Counted from the first letter of the stretch, positions 15,205-24,318 are shown. The stretch: DNA of 33,298 bases from JAMXLO01 sp964427005 (GCA_964427005.1 CAYRTL010000055.1:1-33298); one strand, 5' to 3'. Translations and numbers: made by a program. The notes: generated from the letters alone by a model not told the origin.

Positions 15205-16698
15205 GTGCGCCTGCCCCGTTACGCCGCGTTCTGTTTCTTGCTTCTGCTGCCCGGCATGTCACGAGCCGACGACATCGGCCCGGATCGGGCGAATGCATTG
15301 CAACAGCAGCTCAAGGAGTGGCTGGCCGGCCTGCTCGGTCCGTCCGACAAGCTGCCCGATTTGCCATGGAGCATCACCGGCGAGGGAGACCACTATACCA
15401 TCCGCTGGCCGATCCGCGGGCTCGACTCCCCGGCGGGTGACGTTTCAGCCGCAGCGACGGTCCGGCCGCTGGAGGGCAATCGCTGGTCGATCGATAAGGT
15501 GGAGGTGCCGCCGACGGCTGCATTCACCATGACCATTCCGGATACCGGCGACAAGCTCGCCGCCGGTGAGGTCAAGGTCTCGTACAAACTCGGCGCGCAG
15601 GACACGCACGGGGTTATCGATCCGAGCCTGAATTCGCCATCCGCTTTGCATACGGAAGTGCGTGATCTGAGTGTCGTCTCAGACGGTACCAGCCAACACC
15701 AGGAGCAACGTTTCGATCGCTATCTGGTCGATGCGAATCTGCAACCCACCCGAAATGGGCGGCTCGACTTCGCGGTCGATGCGACGGTGAACGGCTGGAA
15801 ATCCGCATCCCAGATGAACAACGGTGCACCGGTCGCCATCGGCATCGACACAATGCGTGCCATAGGACGGATCGACGGGGTGAACCGCGAGCGTGTCGGC
15901 AGCCTGCTGAACTCTGTTGTCGGGCTCGTCAACGCCGTTCCTGGTGACATAGGCAAAGGCAAGGATCTGCCTCCGCCTGCCAAGGCGCAGTTGCGTCTGA
16001 TGATTGCCTCTCTGCAGGACATGCTGAGCGGTGCAAGCCTGGAGGAGACGCTGGACGGATTACGGGTCGAAATAGCCGGCATCGGCGGTCTCGCGATGAA
16101 GCGCTTCCAGATTGGGTTCGGCGGCGAGGCTCCGGAAGGAATACTGCGCGTCTGGCTGGATCTTGGCATGGAGGGACTGGACAGCCCGAGCCTGCCGCCG
16201 AAGCTGACGGCCTATTTGCCACGTCATGCAGAGATGAAGCCAAGCCTCTCAGGCATCAGGATGACGGACCTGCAGAAACTGGCGCAGGATGCGAGTGAGG
16301 CAGGCGGAAAGGACGATTACCTCGCGCCGGACCTCGCGGCGATCTTCGCGCATGGCGGCGCGAATGTCGGAATTGAAACCCTCTCGTTCGACCTCGGTCC
16401 GGCAAAATTGGAAGGCACTGGCCATCTCACGGTTCTGTCGCCGGACACCTGGCGTGGAGAGGCCCACGTGGTGGCAACGGGCTTTGACGAGTTGACCACC
16501 CAGGTGCGCGCCAATCCGGATATGCAGAAGGCGTTGCCGGTGCTGATCATGATGCGTGGCTTGGCGAAGCCGGATGGGCAGCGGCTGGTGTGGGATATCA
16601 TCAGCGACGGGCCGGCAGTAACCGTAAACGGGCTCGACTTGTCCCAACTGGGCGGTGACGCGAAGAAGACTCAACCCAATCAGAAGCCCAGGCGATAG
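15205..16698 (+). CDS. Secreted periplasmic protein of unknown function, possibly DUF2125-like
   Basis: The 497-residue protein begins with a signal peptide (RLPRYAAFCFLLLLPGMSRA, cleavage likely after SRA before DD), so it is exported. The rest is beta-rich with repeats such as LEGTGHLTVLSPDTWRGEAHV and a C-terminal block LPVLIMMRGLAKPDGQRLVWDI. I associate these from memory with alphaproteobacterial DUF2125 or AsmA-like envelope proteins. There is no Cys at the cleavage site, so it is not a lipoprotein. The start is GTG 15205 with GAGGAG upstream. It overlaps the convergent methyltransferase gene by 19 bases at the 3' end. The function is unknown; an envelope role is inference. Confidence 0.8.
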   Translation: MRLPRYAAFCFLLLLPGMSRADDIGPDRANALQQQLKEWLAGLLGPSDKLPDLPWSITGEGDHYTIRWPIRGLDSPAGDVSAAATVRPLEGNRWSIDKVEVPPTAAFTMTIPDTGDKLAAGEVKVSYKLGAQDTHGVIDPSLNSPSALHTEVRDLSVVSDGTSQHQEQRFDRYLVDANLQPTRNGRLDFAVDATVNGWKSASQMNNGAPVAIGIDTMRAIGRIDGVNRERVGSLLNSVVGLVNAVPGDIGKGKDLPPPAKAQLRLMIASLQDMLSGASLEETLDGLRVEIAGIGGLAMKRFQIGFGGEAPEGILRVWLDLGMEGLDSPSLPPKLTAYLPRHAEMKPSLSGIRMTDLQKLAQDASEAGGKDDYLAPDLAAIFAHGGANVGIETLSFDLGPAKLEGTGHLTVLSPDTWRGEAHVVATGFDELTTQVRANPDMQKALPVLIMMRGLAKPDGQRLVWDIISDGPAVTVNGLDLSQLGGDAKKTQPNQKPRR

Positions 16699-17327
16699 AG
16701 CACCACCCCGCGTTCGGTTCGATCTTCCAGCTCAAGGGTCGTCGGCACGCGATAGTTGGCGAACGGTTCGAGGCGGTCACTCGGCAGATAGGAGCGTCCG
16801 GGATCGGCCAGCCAGACCTCCGCGTGTTCCGCCATCCGCCGCAGCCACGGCAGGATATGTGCGGTCATCGGCGCCTCGTAGCAGACGTCACCGCACAGGA
16901 TCAGATCCCACCGGCAATCAGCGCCCACAACATCGGCATCTGGAATTGCCACCTCAACGCGATTGGCTGCGGCATTCAAGCCGATGGCGACACGCGCCAA
17001 AGGGTCGATCTCGGCTGCCTCGACTGATGACGCGCCGGACAGAGCACAGGCAATCGCGGCGATGCCACAGCCGGCCGCGAAGTCCAGCACGCGGCGACCG
17101 GTGATACAGGCTGGGTGATCGAGGACATGACGGGCCAGAGCCTGGCCGCCGGGCCAGGCGAACGCCCAGAACGGCGGTGCGACGTCGTTTTCGGCCAGCC
17201 AGGTCTCGGTCGCCTGCCAGATTGGCGTGATCTCACTGGCGAGGTGCAGGCCGATTTCGGGAACCAGGGACGCATGCCCGAACGCCGTTTGGCCGAGCAC
17301 AAACGACTGATCATCACCCGATCTCAC
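16680..17327 (-). CDS. SAM-dependent protein-lysine methyltransferase, ETF-beta (METTL20) type
   Basis: Class I methyltransferase of about 215 residues. Motif I is VLDFAAGCGIAAIAC and the acidic strand-2 end is AAEIDPLA. The post-I region has DLILCGDVCYEAPM, and the conserved LADPGRSYLPSD follows. PPFWAFAWPGGQALARHV just before motif I is a hallmark of the ETFBKMT/METTL20 group. Bacterial members from alphaproteobacteria methylate lysines in the electron-transfer flavoprotein beta subunit near the recognition loop (established for close relatives). This fits the acyl-CoA dehydrogenases encoded further along, which pass electrons to ETF. The start is uncertain: GTG at 17327 or TTG at 17336, neither with a good ribosome site. 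The 3' end overlaps the convergent upstream gene. Confidence 0.85.
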   Translation of the reverse strand: MRSGDDQSFVLGQTAFGHASLVPEIGLHLASEITPIWQATETWLAENDVAPPFWAFAWPGGQALARHVLDHPACITGRRVLDFAAGCGIAAIACALSGASSVEAAEIDPLARVAIGLNAAANRVEVAIPDADVVGADCRWDLILCGDVCYEAPMTAHILPWLRRMAEHAEVWLADPGRSYLPSDRLEPFANYRVPTTLELEDRTERGVVLYRLGF

Positions 17328-17400
17328 CTTGCGCAACCTTGCATGTGTCGTCGCCGCAGCGCTTTGCTCCGAAAGCTACGTGTGGCACCGGAGTGGCTCA

Positions 17401-17868
17401 ATGCGCTATCTCACCCCCATCGTCGGCTTCTGGTTGATTTGTTTGATCGGTGCAGACGACATCCGTGCCCAGACTCCGCTTGCTGAACCGGGCCAGCCAG
17501 GTTGGAGCCGAACGGATGAAGGATGCTTCGTCTGGAACCCGAAGCCTCAACCGAATGAAGCCGTGTCGTGGAGCGGTGGATGCACAGGCGGCCGCGCCAG
17601 TGGGTCCGGGCTCAGGGCCTGGAGATCAGGCGACGTGCCGGGTACCCGCTATGAGGGCACGATGCGCGACGGCAAGGAAGATGGCCGGGGTACTCTGACC
17701 TATCCCAATGGCAATCACTACGATGGTGAATGGCGCGACGGAAAGCCAAATGGGCAGGGGCAGTTCGTCACCTCGTCGGTGACCCTCGCGGGAGAATGGA
17801 AGGACGGCTGTTTCAATGACGGGAGCAGGCGCGCATGGGTCAATGTGGACTCTGCCTCCTGTCCGTAG
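17401..17868 (+). CDS. Exported MORN-repeat protein
   Basis: The 155-residue protein begins with a signal peptide (RYLTPIVGFWLICLIGADD, cleavage near IRA before QT). The mature part has two or three MORN-type repeats: RYEGTMRDGKEDGRGTLTYPNG, HYDGEWRDGKPNGQGQF and LAGEWKDGCF. Four Cys (CFVW, GGCTGG, GCFND and the terminal SCP) could form two disulfides. I chose the ATG at 17401, with GGAG eight bases upstream; the frame opens at 17329 but the extra 24 residues lack a ribosome site. MORN repeats act as lipid or protein contact modules, and bacterial roles are poorly known. It is convergent with ubiA, two bases apart. Confidence 0.82.
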   Translation: MRYLTPIVGFWLICLIGADDIRAQTPLAEPGQPGWSRTDEGCFVWNPKPQPNEAVSWSGGCTGGRASGSGLRAWRSGDVPGTRYEGTMRDGKEDGRGTLTYPNGNHYDGEWRDGKPNGQGQFVTSSVTLAGEWKDGCFNDGSRRAWVNVDSASCP

Positions 17869-17870
17869 GC

Positions 17871-18770
17871 TCAGAGCCAGCCGATCAGTATAGCCAGTGC
17901 AACAGCCAGGCCCGCCTCGCGGTTCGCCTTGAACAGCCGCAGGCACAGCATTGGGTCGTGGATGTCCAGTCGCAGGACCTGCCATCCCAACATCAGGGCC
18001 GGCAAGATGAGCGCCGGATAGAACCAGACGCCCAGTCCCGCGAGCCAGCCGGCCAGCGCCAGCAACAGCACAGTGCCACTGTAGCAGGCGGCGAGGAACC
18101 GCGCGGTCCGTTCGCCGAACAGGCGAGCCGTCGATTTGACGCCGACCAGCGCGTCGTCCTCGCGATCCTGATGCGCGTAGATCGTATCGAAGCCGAGGTC
18201 CCAAAGGATGGCTGCGCCATATAGCGCGGCCCATGCCGGATCCAGCCGTCCTGCGCCGGCGGCATAGCCCAATGGAGCGCCAAAGCCGAAGGTGAAGCCC
18301 ATCATGAGTTGCGGCCACCACGTCACCCGCTTGGCCAGGGGATACAAGGCGACCAGCAGCAGCGACGCCGCACCAAGTGCCTGCGCCAGCGGATTCAGTT
18401 GCAGCAGAATGGCCAAACCGGCCAGCAGGAGCACGGCCAGGAAGACCAGTGCCTGACGTGATCGCAGCATGCCGCTGGCGAGCGGGCGACTGGCCGTGCG
18501 CGCCACCATTCGATCTATGTCGCGATCCCACAAATCGTTCACCACGCAGCCTGCCGCGCGCATGACCAGACTGCCGAGAACGAACAGCACGATCAGCCGC
18601 AGCGCCTCGCGCGGCGGCGGGCCTGACAACAGAATGCCCCACAACCCAGGCAGAAAGAGCAGCCATACCCCGATTGGCCGGTCGAGGCGGGCCAGCAACA
18701 GGTAAGGCAGCCAGGCCCGGGGCAGTCGCGCCACCCAACCGTTCGCGGCAATGTCGGTGTGTGCAGGCAT
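17871..18770 (-). CDS. ubiA: 4-hydroxybenzoate polyprenyltransferase
   Basis: Inner-membrane prenyltransferase of ubiquinone synthesis that attaches the polyprenyl tail to 4-hydroxybenzoate. The protein has 299 residues from the ATG at 18770, near the usual 290. Both Asp-rich diphosphate-Mg sites are present: NDLWDRDID in the first loop and YAHQDREDD in the second. Eight or nine hydrophobic helices are spread along the rest. The frame extends to 18848, but the extra residues overlap the divergent rsmE start and look non-coding. Its start is only 22 bases from that of rsmE, so the two promoters must overlap each other or the opposing genes. Confidence 0.96.
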   Translation of the reverse strand: MPAHTDIAANGWVARLPRAWLPYLLLARLDRPIGVWLLFLPGLWGILLSGPPPREALRLIVLFVLGSLVMRAAGCVVNDLWDRDIDRMVARTASRPLASGMLRSRQALVFLAVLLLAGLAILLQLNPLAQALGAASLLLVALYPLAKRVTWWPQLMMGFTFGFGAPLGYAAGAGRLDPAWAALYGAAILWDLGFDTIYAHQDREDDALVGVKSTARLFGERTARFLAACYSGTVLLLALAGWLAGLGVWFYPALILPALMLGWQVLRLDIHDPMLCLRLFKANREAGLAVALAILIGWL

Positions 18771-18792
18771 CACTGCTACTCTGCCCGCCATC

Positions 18793-19500
18793 ATGGACGC
18801 GTCAATCCGCCTGTACGTCCCCGCGGCGCTCGCAGCCGATGCCTGCATCGAGGTCTCGGAAGCGCAGGCCCATTATCTCGGCACGGTCATGCGGCGCCGG
18901 CCGGGAGATGCGGTGCGTGTATTCAACGGCCGCGACGGGGAATTCGCCGCACGGATCACCTCGATCCGGCGTGGCCGGGCGAGCCTGGGCATCGATCGGC
19001 AAGTGCGGCCACAAACGCCGGAGCCGGATGTCTGGCTCGTGTTTGCCCTGCTGAAGCGCGACGCCACCGACCTTGTCCTACAGAAGGCCACCGAACTCGG
19101 CGTCGCGGAATTGCATCCCGTGATCACTGAGCACACCAACACGCATCGTGCGAATATGCAGCGGCTCCTCAGCATTGCCGTGGAAGCCGCGGAGCAATGC
19201 GAGCGACTCACCGTCCCCCGTCTGCACGAGCCACGGGTCTTGGCGGACTTGCTCGCAGCGTGGCCATCCGACCGTCGCCTGTTCGCCGCGGTGGAGCGCA
19301 TTTCCGCGCAGAGCATTCCACCAGTCAGTGGGCCGCGTGCGCTGCTGGTCGGACCGGAAGGCGGCTTCACGACAGCGGAACTTGACGCGCTGCGCGCGCA
19401 TCCCTTTGTAACGCCGGTAACACTCGGTCCGCACATCCTCCGGGCCGAGACCGCCTGTATCGCGGGGTTGGCATTGTTGCAGGGGATGGACGGCCGCTAG
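18793..19500 (+). CDS. rsmE: 16S rRNA (uracil-1498-N3)-methyltransferase
   Basis: SPOUT-class methyltransferase of 235 residues that modifies U1498 of 16S rRNA near the decoding centre. The N-terminal PUA-like domain starts ASIRLYVPAAL and includes AHYLGTVMRRRPGDAVRVFNG. The C-terminal trefoil-knot domain has LLKRDATDLVLQKATELGV, LLVGPEGGFTTAELD and LGPHILRAETA, the SAM-binding signatures. The ATG at 18793 is chosen because it matches the family N-terminus; an in-frame ATG at 18751 would overlap ubiA. It lies 36 bases upstream of gshA on the same strand, an arrangement often seen in Rhodospirillales and Rhizobiales. Confidence 0.95.
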   Translation: MDASIRLYVPAALAADACIEVSEAQAHYLGTVMRRRPGDAVRVFNGRDGEFAARITSIRRGRASLGIDRQVRPQTPEPDVWLVFALLKRDATDLVLQKATELGVAELHPVITEHTNTHRANMQRLLSIAVEAAEQCERLTVPRLHEPRVLADLLAAWPSDRRLFAAVERISAQSIPPVSGPRALLVGPEGGFTTAELDALRAHPFVTPVTLGPHILRAETACIAGLALLQGMDGR

Positions 19501-19536
19501 TACCATGAAACGCAACCCGATACGCCTGGGAGCGAC

Positions 19537-20916
19537 ATGTCCAATCCCGGAGACGCCGACTCGACGCCCATCAGGTCGCTGAAGCAACTGGCCGACCATA
19601 TTGCCGCCGGGTGCAAGCCAGTCGATCGCTTCCGTATCGGCACCGAGCACGAAAAATTCGGCTTTCGGCAGGCTGATCTCGCCATACCGCCCTATGAACC
19701 GGCTGACGGACAACCGGGTAGCGTTCGGGATCTACTAGAGGGCCTGCGCCAATTTGGCGGCACACCAATTCTCGACAACGGCAAGACCATTGGCCTCAAG
19801 CAGGGCGAAGCTGCCATCTCCCTTGAGCCGGCAGGCCAGCTCGAACTATCCGGCGCGCCGGTAGAAACTCTGCATCAGACAAAGGCGGAACTCGAGGCGC
19901 ACTACGACCAGGTTCGCAGCGTCGCTCGCGATTTGCAGATGGGCTACTTGCCACTCGGTTTTCATCCGATTGCGAGGCGCGAGCAGGCACCTTGGATGCC
20001 GAAGAGCCGCTACGCGATCATGCGTCGCTACATGCCGAAGGTCGGTACGTTGGGCCTCGACATGATGACGCGCACCTGTACCGTGCAGGTCAACCTGGAC
20101 TACGCCTCGGAAGAGGACATGGTGCGCAAGCTACGCGTATCGCTGCTACTGCAGCCACTTGCCACGGCGCTGTTTGCCAACTCCCCGTTCACCGAAGGCA
20201 AGCCGAACGGCTTCCTGTCATATCGTGCGCATGTCTGGACCGATACCGACAATCAGCGGTCGGGCATTCCGCGCGTCATGTTCGACCCAGGCTTTGGGTT
20301 TGAGCGTTACGTTCAGTGGTTGGTTGATGAAGTGCCGATGTACTTCGTCTGTCGCGAGGGCCGATACACCGACTTAGCGGGCGCCTCGTTCCGCGACTTC
20401 ATGGCCGGCCGTCTGCACAACATTGCGGGCGTCGTTGCGACGGTTGGCGACTTCGCCGACCATATCACGACGGTCTTTACCGACGTCCGGATCAAGCGTT
20501 TTCTGGAAATGCGGGGCGCAGATGCCGGCCGTGCTGACATGATGGTCGCGCAGTCGGCGTTCTGGGTCGGTCTATTGTACGACGAACCTGCACTCGAGGC
20601 AGCCGAAGCATTGCTGCGCGGCGCGACCTGGGAGGATGCAGTGACCCTGCGTGCTGCCGTGCCACGGGAAGGGCTGGCAGCATCCTGGCGAGGCGGCGCA
20701 CTGCGTGATCTTGCACGCGATGTTGTGGCGATCAGCCGCGACGGTCTGCGTGCTCGTGGGCGGCTGAACGAGGCCGGGCTGGACGAATCCGCCTACCTTG
20801 CTCCATTAGAGGCGATCGTCGCCGGCGAACCGAGCCAGGCGGAACACTGGCTGGCGCGATTCCATCGGGCGTGGCAGGGTGATATCCGGAAAATCTTCTC
20901 AGAGGGGGCGATCTGA
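19537..20916 (+). CDS. gshA: Glutamate-cysteine ligase, plant/alphaproteobacterial type
   Basis: First enzyme of glutathione synthesis; it joins glutamate and cysteine using ATP. The 459-residue length is typical of the group shared by plants and alphaproteobacteria and differs from the enterobacterial enzyme. Visible motifs are RIGTEHEKFGF near the N-terminus (glutamate/Mg site), GEAAISLEPAGQLELSGAP, MMTRTCTVQVNLDYASEEDM and ANSPFTEGKPNGFLSYR. GGGAG precedes the ATG closely. It probably shares a transcript with rsmE. Glutathione made here would be the cofactor for the isomerase-like gene at 2034, a loose functional link only. No terminator is evident downstream. Confidence 0.96.
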   Translation: MSNPGDADSTPIRSLKQLADHIAAGCKPVDRFRIGTEHEKFGFRQADLAIPPYEPADGQPGSVRDLLEGLRQFGGTPILDNGKTIGLKQGEAAISLEPAGQLELSGAPVETLHQTKAELEAHYDQVRSVARDLQMGYLPLGFHPIARREQAPWMPKSRYAIMRRYMPKVGTLGLDMMTRTCTVQVNLDYASEEDMVRKLRVSLLLQPLATALFANSPFTEGKPNGFLSYRAHVWTDTDNQRSGIPRVMFDPGFGFERYVQWLVDEVPMYFVCREGRYTDLAGASFRDFMAGRLHNIAGVVATVGDFADHITTVFTDVRIKRFLEMRGADAGRADMMVAQSAFWVGLLYDEPALEAAEALLRGATWEDAVTLRAAVPREGLAASWRGGALRDLARDVVAISRDGLRARGRLNEAGLDESAYLAPLEAIVAGEPSQAEHWLARFHRAWQGDIRKIFSEGAI

Positions 20917-20949
20917 TAGGTGGGTTTTTGCAGTCGTGTGCTTAAGACC

Positions 20950-20978
20950 TTGCCTATCAAGTCAAACTTCGCACTAAT
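20950..20978 (+). promoter_or_regulatory. Candidate promoter before the BTAD-TPR regulator
   Basis: TTGCCT (20950-20955), 17 bases, then ACTAAT (20973-20978). Transcription would start near 20985. That would make the upstream ATG leaderless or favour the later ATG at 21060. The boxes are moderate matches. Confidence 0.35.
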
Positions 20979-20984
20979 GGCGCA

Positions 20985-23108
20985 ATGATGTCTGGCGGTT
21001 CACACCGACCTTCGGCGCACCTGACTCCACCGAGTTCGGCTGGGCAGGTGGTCGTCCGCATGCGGCTCATCGGCCAGATGGAAGCTTGGACGCTCACCAG
21101 CGAAAGTGTTTTGCCGGCCGGGCGGAAGACGCGCGCCTTGCTTGCCGTCATCGCACTCTCGTCGCCGCGCCCGGCATTGCGGGGCCGTCTGGCGGAGCTG
21201 CTGTGGAGCCGCCGGCCAGAGGAACAAGCCCGCGCCTCGTTGCGGCAGGAGATTCATCGGCTGCTTGAGACACTGGCACCTGCCGGGACAGAGATTCTGC
21301 AGGTTACGCGAGACCATCTCTCGCTCCGCCCAGGCCTCGTCTGGATTGACGTGGAAGAGGTCATGCGGGCGACCACCGACCAGCCCGCCTCGCTTTCGTT
21401 GCTGGACGGCGACCTGCTGGAAGACCTCGATGGCATCGATCCCACTTTCGATGCCTGGCTGACGACCGAGCGCGAGCGGTTGCGCGATCGCGCGCGCACG
21501 GTGGCCGAGGCATTGTTGCGCGAACAGGTTGAGCCGGAGGCAGCGATCCCTGCGGCTCAGCGTCTGCTCCAGATCGACCGGGCGCATGAAGGGGCTTGGC
21601 GAGCGCTGATGCGCGCGCACGCGGCCCGTGGCGAACGCGGCATGGCGATCCAGGCCTATGATCGGTGCCGTGCGGTTCTCGCCGACTTGCTGGATGCCGC
21701 GCCCTCCGCCGAGACGCAGAAGCTGTTGGCGGAGATTCGCGGGCCGTCGGGAAGTCGGATGCCGTTGCGGCCACCAGCACCGCCGCCGCCTGCACCCGCT
21801 GCTCGGGAATCCGACGAGCCTCCGGCCGTCCTGGAGCCGCGGACGGTTGAACTCCTACCGACGCGCGGCGGCGCCCATGTTGGCGTCATGCCTCTGCAAC
21901 TCGTCGGGACGACAGAAGAGGAAGCGCATCTCGCGCCCGGGCTTGCCGAGGAGATCACCACGGCGCTCGCGCGGTTCCGCTGGATGTTCGTGGTTGCTTC
22001 CAATTCGCTCGCCCGGTTCGCTGCGGACACACGCGACGAGACGGCCATCCGTCGCACCTTCGGGATCGACTTTCTGCTCGACGGATCGATCCAGCGCGTG
22101 CGGAACAGGCTGCGTATTACCCTGCGTCTGCTGGACCTGCGTGTTGGCAATCAGGTGGTCTGGGCGCGGCGCTTCGACCGCCAATCAAACGACCTGCTGA
22201 CGCTGCAAGATGAGATCGCAGCCGAAGTGGTGGCGCAGATCGACCCCGAGATTCTGCTGATCGAGGCGAAGCGCAGCGCCTCTCGCACCCCGGTCGATGC
22301 CACAGCGTACGACCTGGTATTGCGCGCCATACCGCTGATGGGCCGCATGGAGCGGAGCCAATACATGATGGCGGGCGAGTACCTGGCCCAGGCCATCGAG
22401 CTCGAGCCTGACTACGCCGCCGCTTACGCGTGGTACGCCTATTGGCACATCTTCCTGGTTGGACAGGGATGGGCCGCAGACCTCGGCGCCATGATGGAAA
22501 CAGCAGGCGAGTTGGCCGAGCGCGCGGTGGTGCTTGACCCGTTCGATGCCCGCGGTCTCGCCATTGCCGGACATGTTCGCGCCTTCTTGCATCGTCGCCT
22601 GCGTGAATCGCTGTCGCTGCACGAGCGGGCGCTATCGCTCAATCCGAATCTGGCCATGGCCTGGGCCCTTTCGGCGATCGCGTACGCCTACATGGGTGAG
22701 CCGGAAGAGGCCGAGCGACGCAACAACCGTTACAAGAAACTCTCTCCGCTCGATCCGCACGCCTTCTTCTTCGATGCCTTCTTCATCCTGATTCACCTGC
22801 TGAAGCGCGACTATGAGTCCGCGGTGGCGGTGGGACGCGCGGTCATCGAGATGAACCCGTCTTTCTCTGCGACCTACAAGCCATACCTCGCGGCGTTGGG
22901 TCACCTCGGCCGCGAACAAGAGGCAGCGGTCGTCCGCCGGCGGCTCCTGGCAATCGAGCCGGATTTCACTGTCGAGCGTTTCGTCGCCACCTCGCCGCTC
23001 GAGCGCGAGAGTGATCGCGAGCATTACGCGGATGGTCTGCGCCTGGCCGGTGTGCCGGAGACTGCGACTGACGCCGCGGAGCAGTTGCAGATCAACGAAG
23101 CGTCGTAG
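20985..23108 (+). CDS. SARP/BTAD-type regulator with TolB-like and TPR domains
   Basis: The 707-residue soluble protein has four parts. A winged-helix-like start (about 26-110) includes GRKTRALLAVIAL and LAELLWSRRPEEQARASLRQEI, as in SARP activators. A bacterial transcriptional activation domain (about 118-252) follows. A Pro-rich linker (258-285) comes next. The TolB/FlgO-like region (about 296-425, GVMPLQLVG ... FLLDGSIQRVRNRLRITLRLLD) is the type often paired with adenylate cyclases, and a TPR array (about 440-690) has the typical AxxxxxxAIELEPDYAAAYA spacing. No cyclase catalytic domain is present. The start may be 20985 or the ATG at 21060, which has GGGCAGGTGG upstream and begins at the domain edge. 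Targets are unknown. Confidence 0.88.
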   Translation: MMSGGSHRPSAHLTPPSSAGQVVVRMRLIGQMEAWTLTSESVLPAGRKTRALLAVIALSSPRPALRGRLAELLWSRRPEEQARASLRQEIHRLLETLAPAGTEILQVTRDHLSLRPGLVWIDVEEVMRATTDQPASLSLLDGDLLEDLDGIDPTFDAWLTTERERLRDRARTVAEALLREQVEPEAAIPAAQRLLQIDRAHEGAWRALMRAHAARGERGMAIQAYDRCRAVLADLLDAAPSAETQKLLAEIRGPSGSRMPLRPPAPPPPAPAARESDEPPAVLEPRTVELLPTRGGAHVGVMPLQLVGTTEEEAHLAPGLAEEITTALARFRWMFVVASNSLARFAADTRDETAIRRTFGIDFLLDGSIQRVRNRLRITLRLLDLRVGNQVVWARRFDRQSNDLLTLQDEIAAEVVAQIDPEILLIEAKRSASRTPVDATAYDLVLRAIPLMGRMERSQYMMAGEYLAQAIELEPDYAAAYAWYAYWHIFLVGQGWAADLGAMMETAGELAERAVVLDPFDARGLAIAGHVRAFLHRRLRESLSLHERALSLNPNLAMAWALSAIAYAYMGEPEEAERRNNRYKKLSPLDPHAFFFDAFFILIHLLKRDYESAVAVGRAVIEMNPSFSATYKPYLAALGHLGREQEAAVVRRRLLAIEPDFTVERFVATSPLERESDREHYADGLRLAGVPETATDAAEQLQINEAS

Positions 23109-23169
23109 GGCTGCCCCGCCGTAACAGGCTGCGGTATCGTGCCGGCCTCATGCTGAAAGGCCGCGCCCG

Positions 23170-24318
23170 ATGACGCTTCAGGCATTCCGCTTCGATCCGG
23201 TCGAGTTGCCGCCGGCCGCCAAGATACTGCGCAAGGAAGTGCGCGCCTTCCTGGACGAGAACCGCGCTTCACTGGGCAACCGGCGCGACTACGACCAGGC
23301 GTTCAGCAAGAGAATGGCCGAGCGCGGCTGGATCGGCATGACGTGGCCAAAACGCTATGGGGGCCACGAGCGCACTGCGTTCGAGCGCTACGTGGTGATC
23401 GAGGAGATGCTGGCGGCCGGCGCACCCGTCGGTTTCCACTGGACCGCCGATAGGCAAAGTGGGCCGAACATCCTGCGCTACGGCACGGACGAGCAGAAGG
23501 ACTACTTCCTGCCCCGCATCGCGCGTGGCGAGCTGTCGTTCTGTATCGGCATGAGCGAGCCGGATTCCGGTTCGGACCTCGCTGGCACGCGGACTCGCGC
23601 GGTGAAGGTTGACGGCGGGTTCCGTATCAACGGCAGCAAGCTGTGGACATCGAATGCCCACCGCGCGGACTACATGATCCTGTTCTGCAAGATGGCGGAT
23701 GCCGGACAGGATGAAGTCGATCGCCATGCCGGCGCGACGCAGTTCCTGGTCGATCTGAAGAATTCGCCTGGCATCGAGATCAGGCCGGTGATCAACCTGC
23801 TCGGCGAGCATCATTTCAACCAGCTCTTCCTCACCGATCTGTTCGTCCCGGACAACCGGCTGTTCGGTGAAATCGGCAATGGCTGGCGGCAGGTGTCGAG
23901 CGAACTGGCGTTCGAACGCAGCGGACCGGACCGTTTCCTCGTTCTGTTCAAGCTGCTGGTGGAGATGATTCGTGTCGCCGGACCCCATCCCGATCGCGCT
24001 ACGGCGGCTGCGCTGGGGCGGCTGGTGTCGCAATTGGCCACACTCCGGCGGATGTCGCTATCGATCGCGGGCATGCTGCAGGAAGGATTGCAGCCCTTGG
24101 CCGAAGCCGCGGTCACCAAGGATCTGGGGACGCGTTACGAGCAGGATCTACCAGTGATCGCACGACAGTTGTTCCCGGCCGAGCCAGAACTGGAGGCGGT
24201 AGATACTTACGTATCTATGCTGGCGCGAGCCACGATGAACGCGCCGCGCTTGTCGATCCAGGGCGGCACACGCGAAATCCTGCGCGGCATCATCGCCCGC
24301 GGCCTTGGGCTGCGCTGA
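23170..24318 (+). CDS. Acyl-CoA dehydrogenase, catalytic-type subunit of a likely heteromeric pair
   Basis: FAD enzyme of 382 residues that removes hydrogens from C2-C3 of an acyl-CoA and passes electrons to ETF. The middle domain has FCIGMSEPDSGSDLAGTRTRAV and INGSKLWTSNAHRADYM. The C-terminal end is LSIQGGTREILRGIIARGL. The Glu found at the YEGT position of medium-chain enzymes is Gly here. A Glu on helix G, Glu249 in ELAFERSGPDRF, is a plausible base, as in the heterotetrameric FadE-type enzymes of actinobacterial sterol breakdown (family knowledge; residue assignment is mine). It starts 61 bases after the regulator stop and is followed after 11 bases by the second subunit. Confidence 0.92.
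   Translation: MTLQAFRFDPVELPPAAKILRKEVRAFLDENRASLGNRRDYDQAFSKRMAERGWIGMTWPKRYGGHERTAFERYVVIEEMLAAGAPVGFHWTADRQSGPNILRYGTDEQKDYFLPRIARGELSFCIGMSEPDSGSDLAGTRTRAVKVDGGFRINGSKLWTSNAHRADYMILFCKMADAGQDEVDRHAGATQFLVDLKNSPGIEIRPVINLLGEHHFNQLFLTDLFVPDNRLFGEIGNGWRQVSSELAFERSGPDRFLVLFKLLVEMIRVAGPHPDRATAAALGRLVSQLATLRRMSLSIAGMLQEGLQPLAEAAVTKDLGTRYEQDLPVIARQLFPAEPELEAVDTYVSMLARATMNAPRLSIQGGTREILRGIIARGLGLR

Noticed and set aside
14408..15298. 296-codon minus-strand frame
   Set aside because: It is antisense to the pirin gene, whose metal ligands are all present. No motif is seen in the antisense frame.
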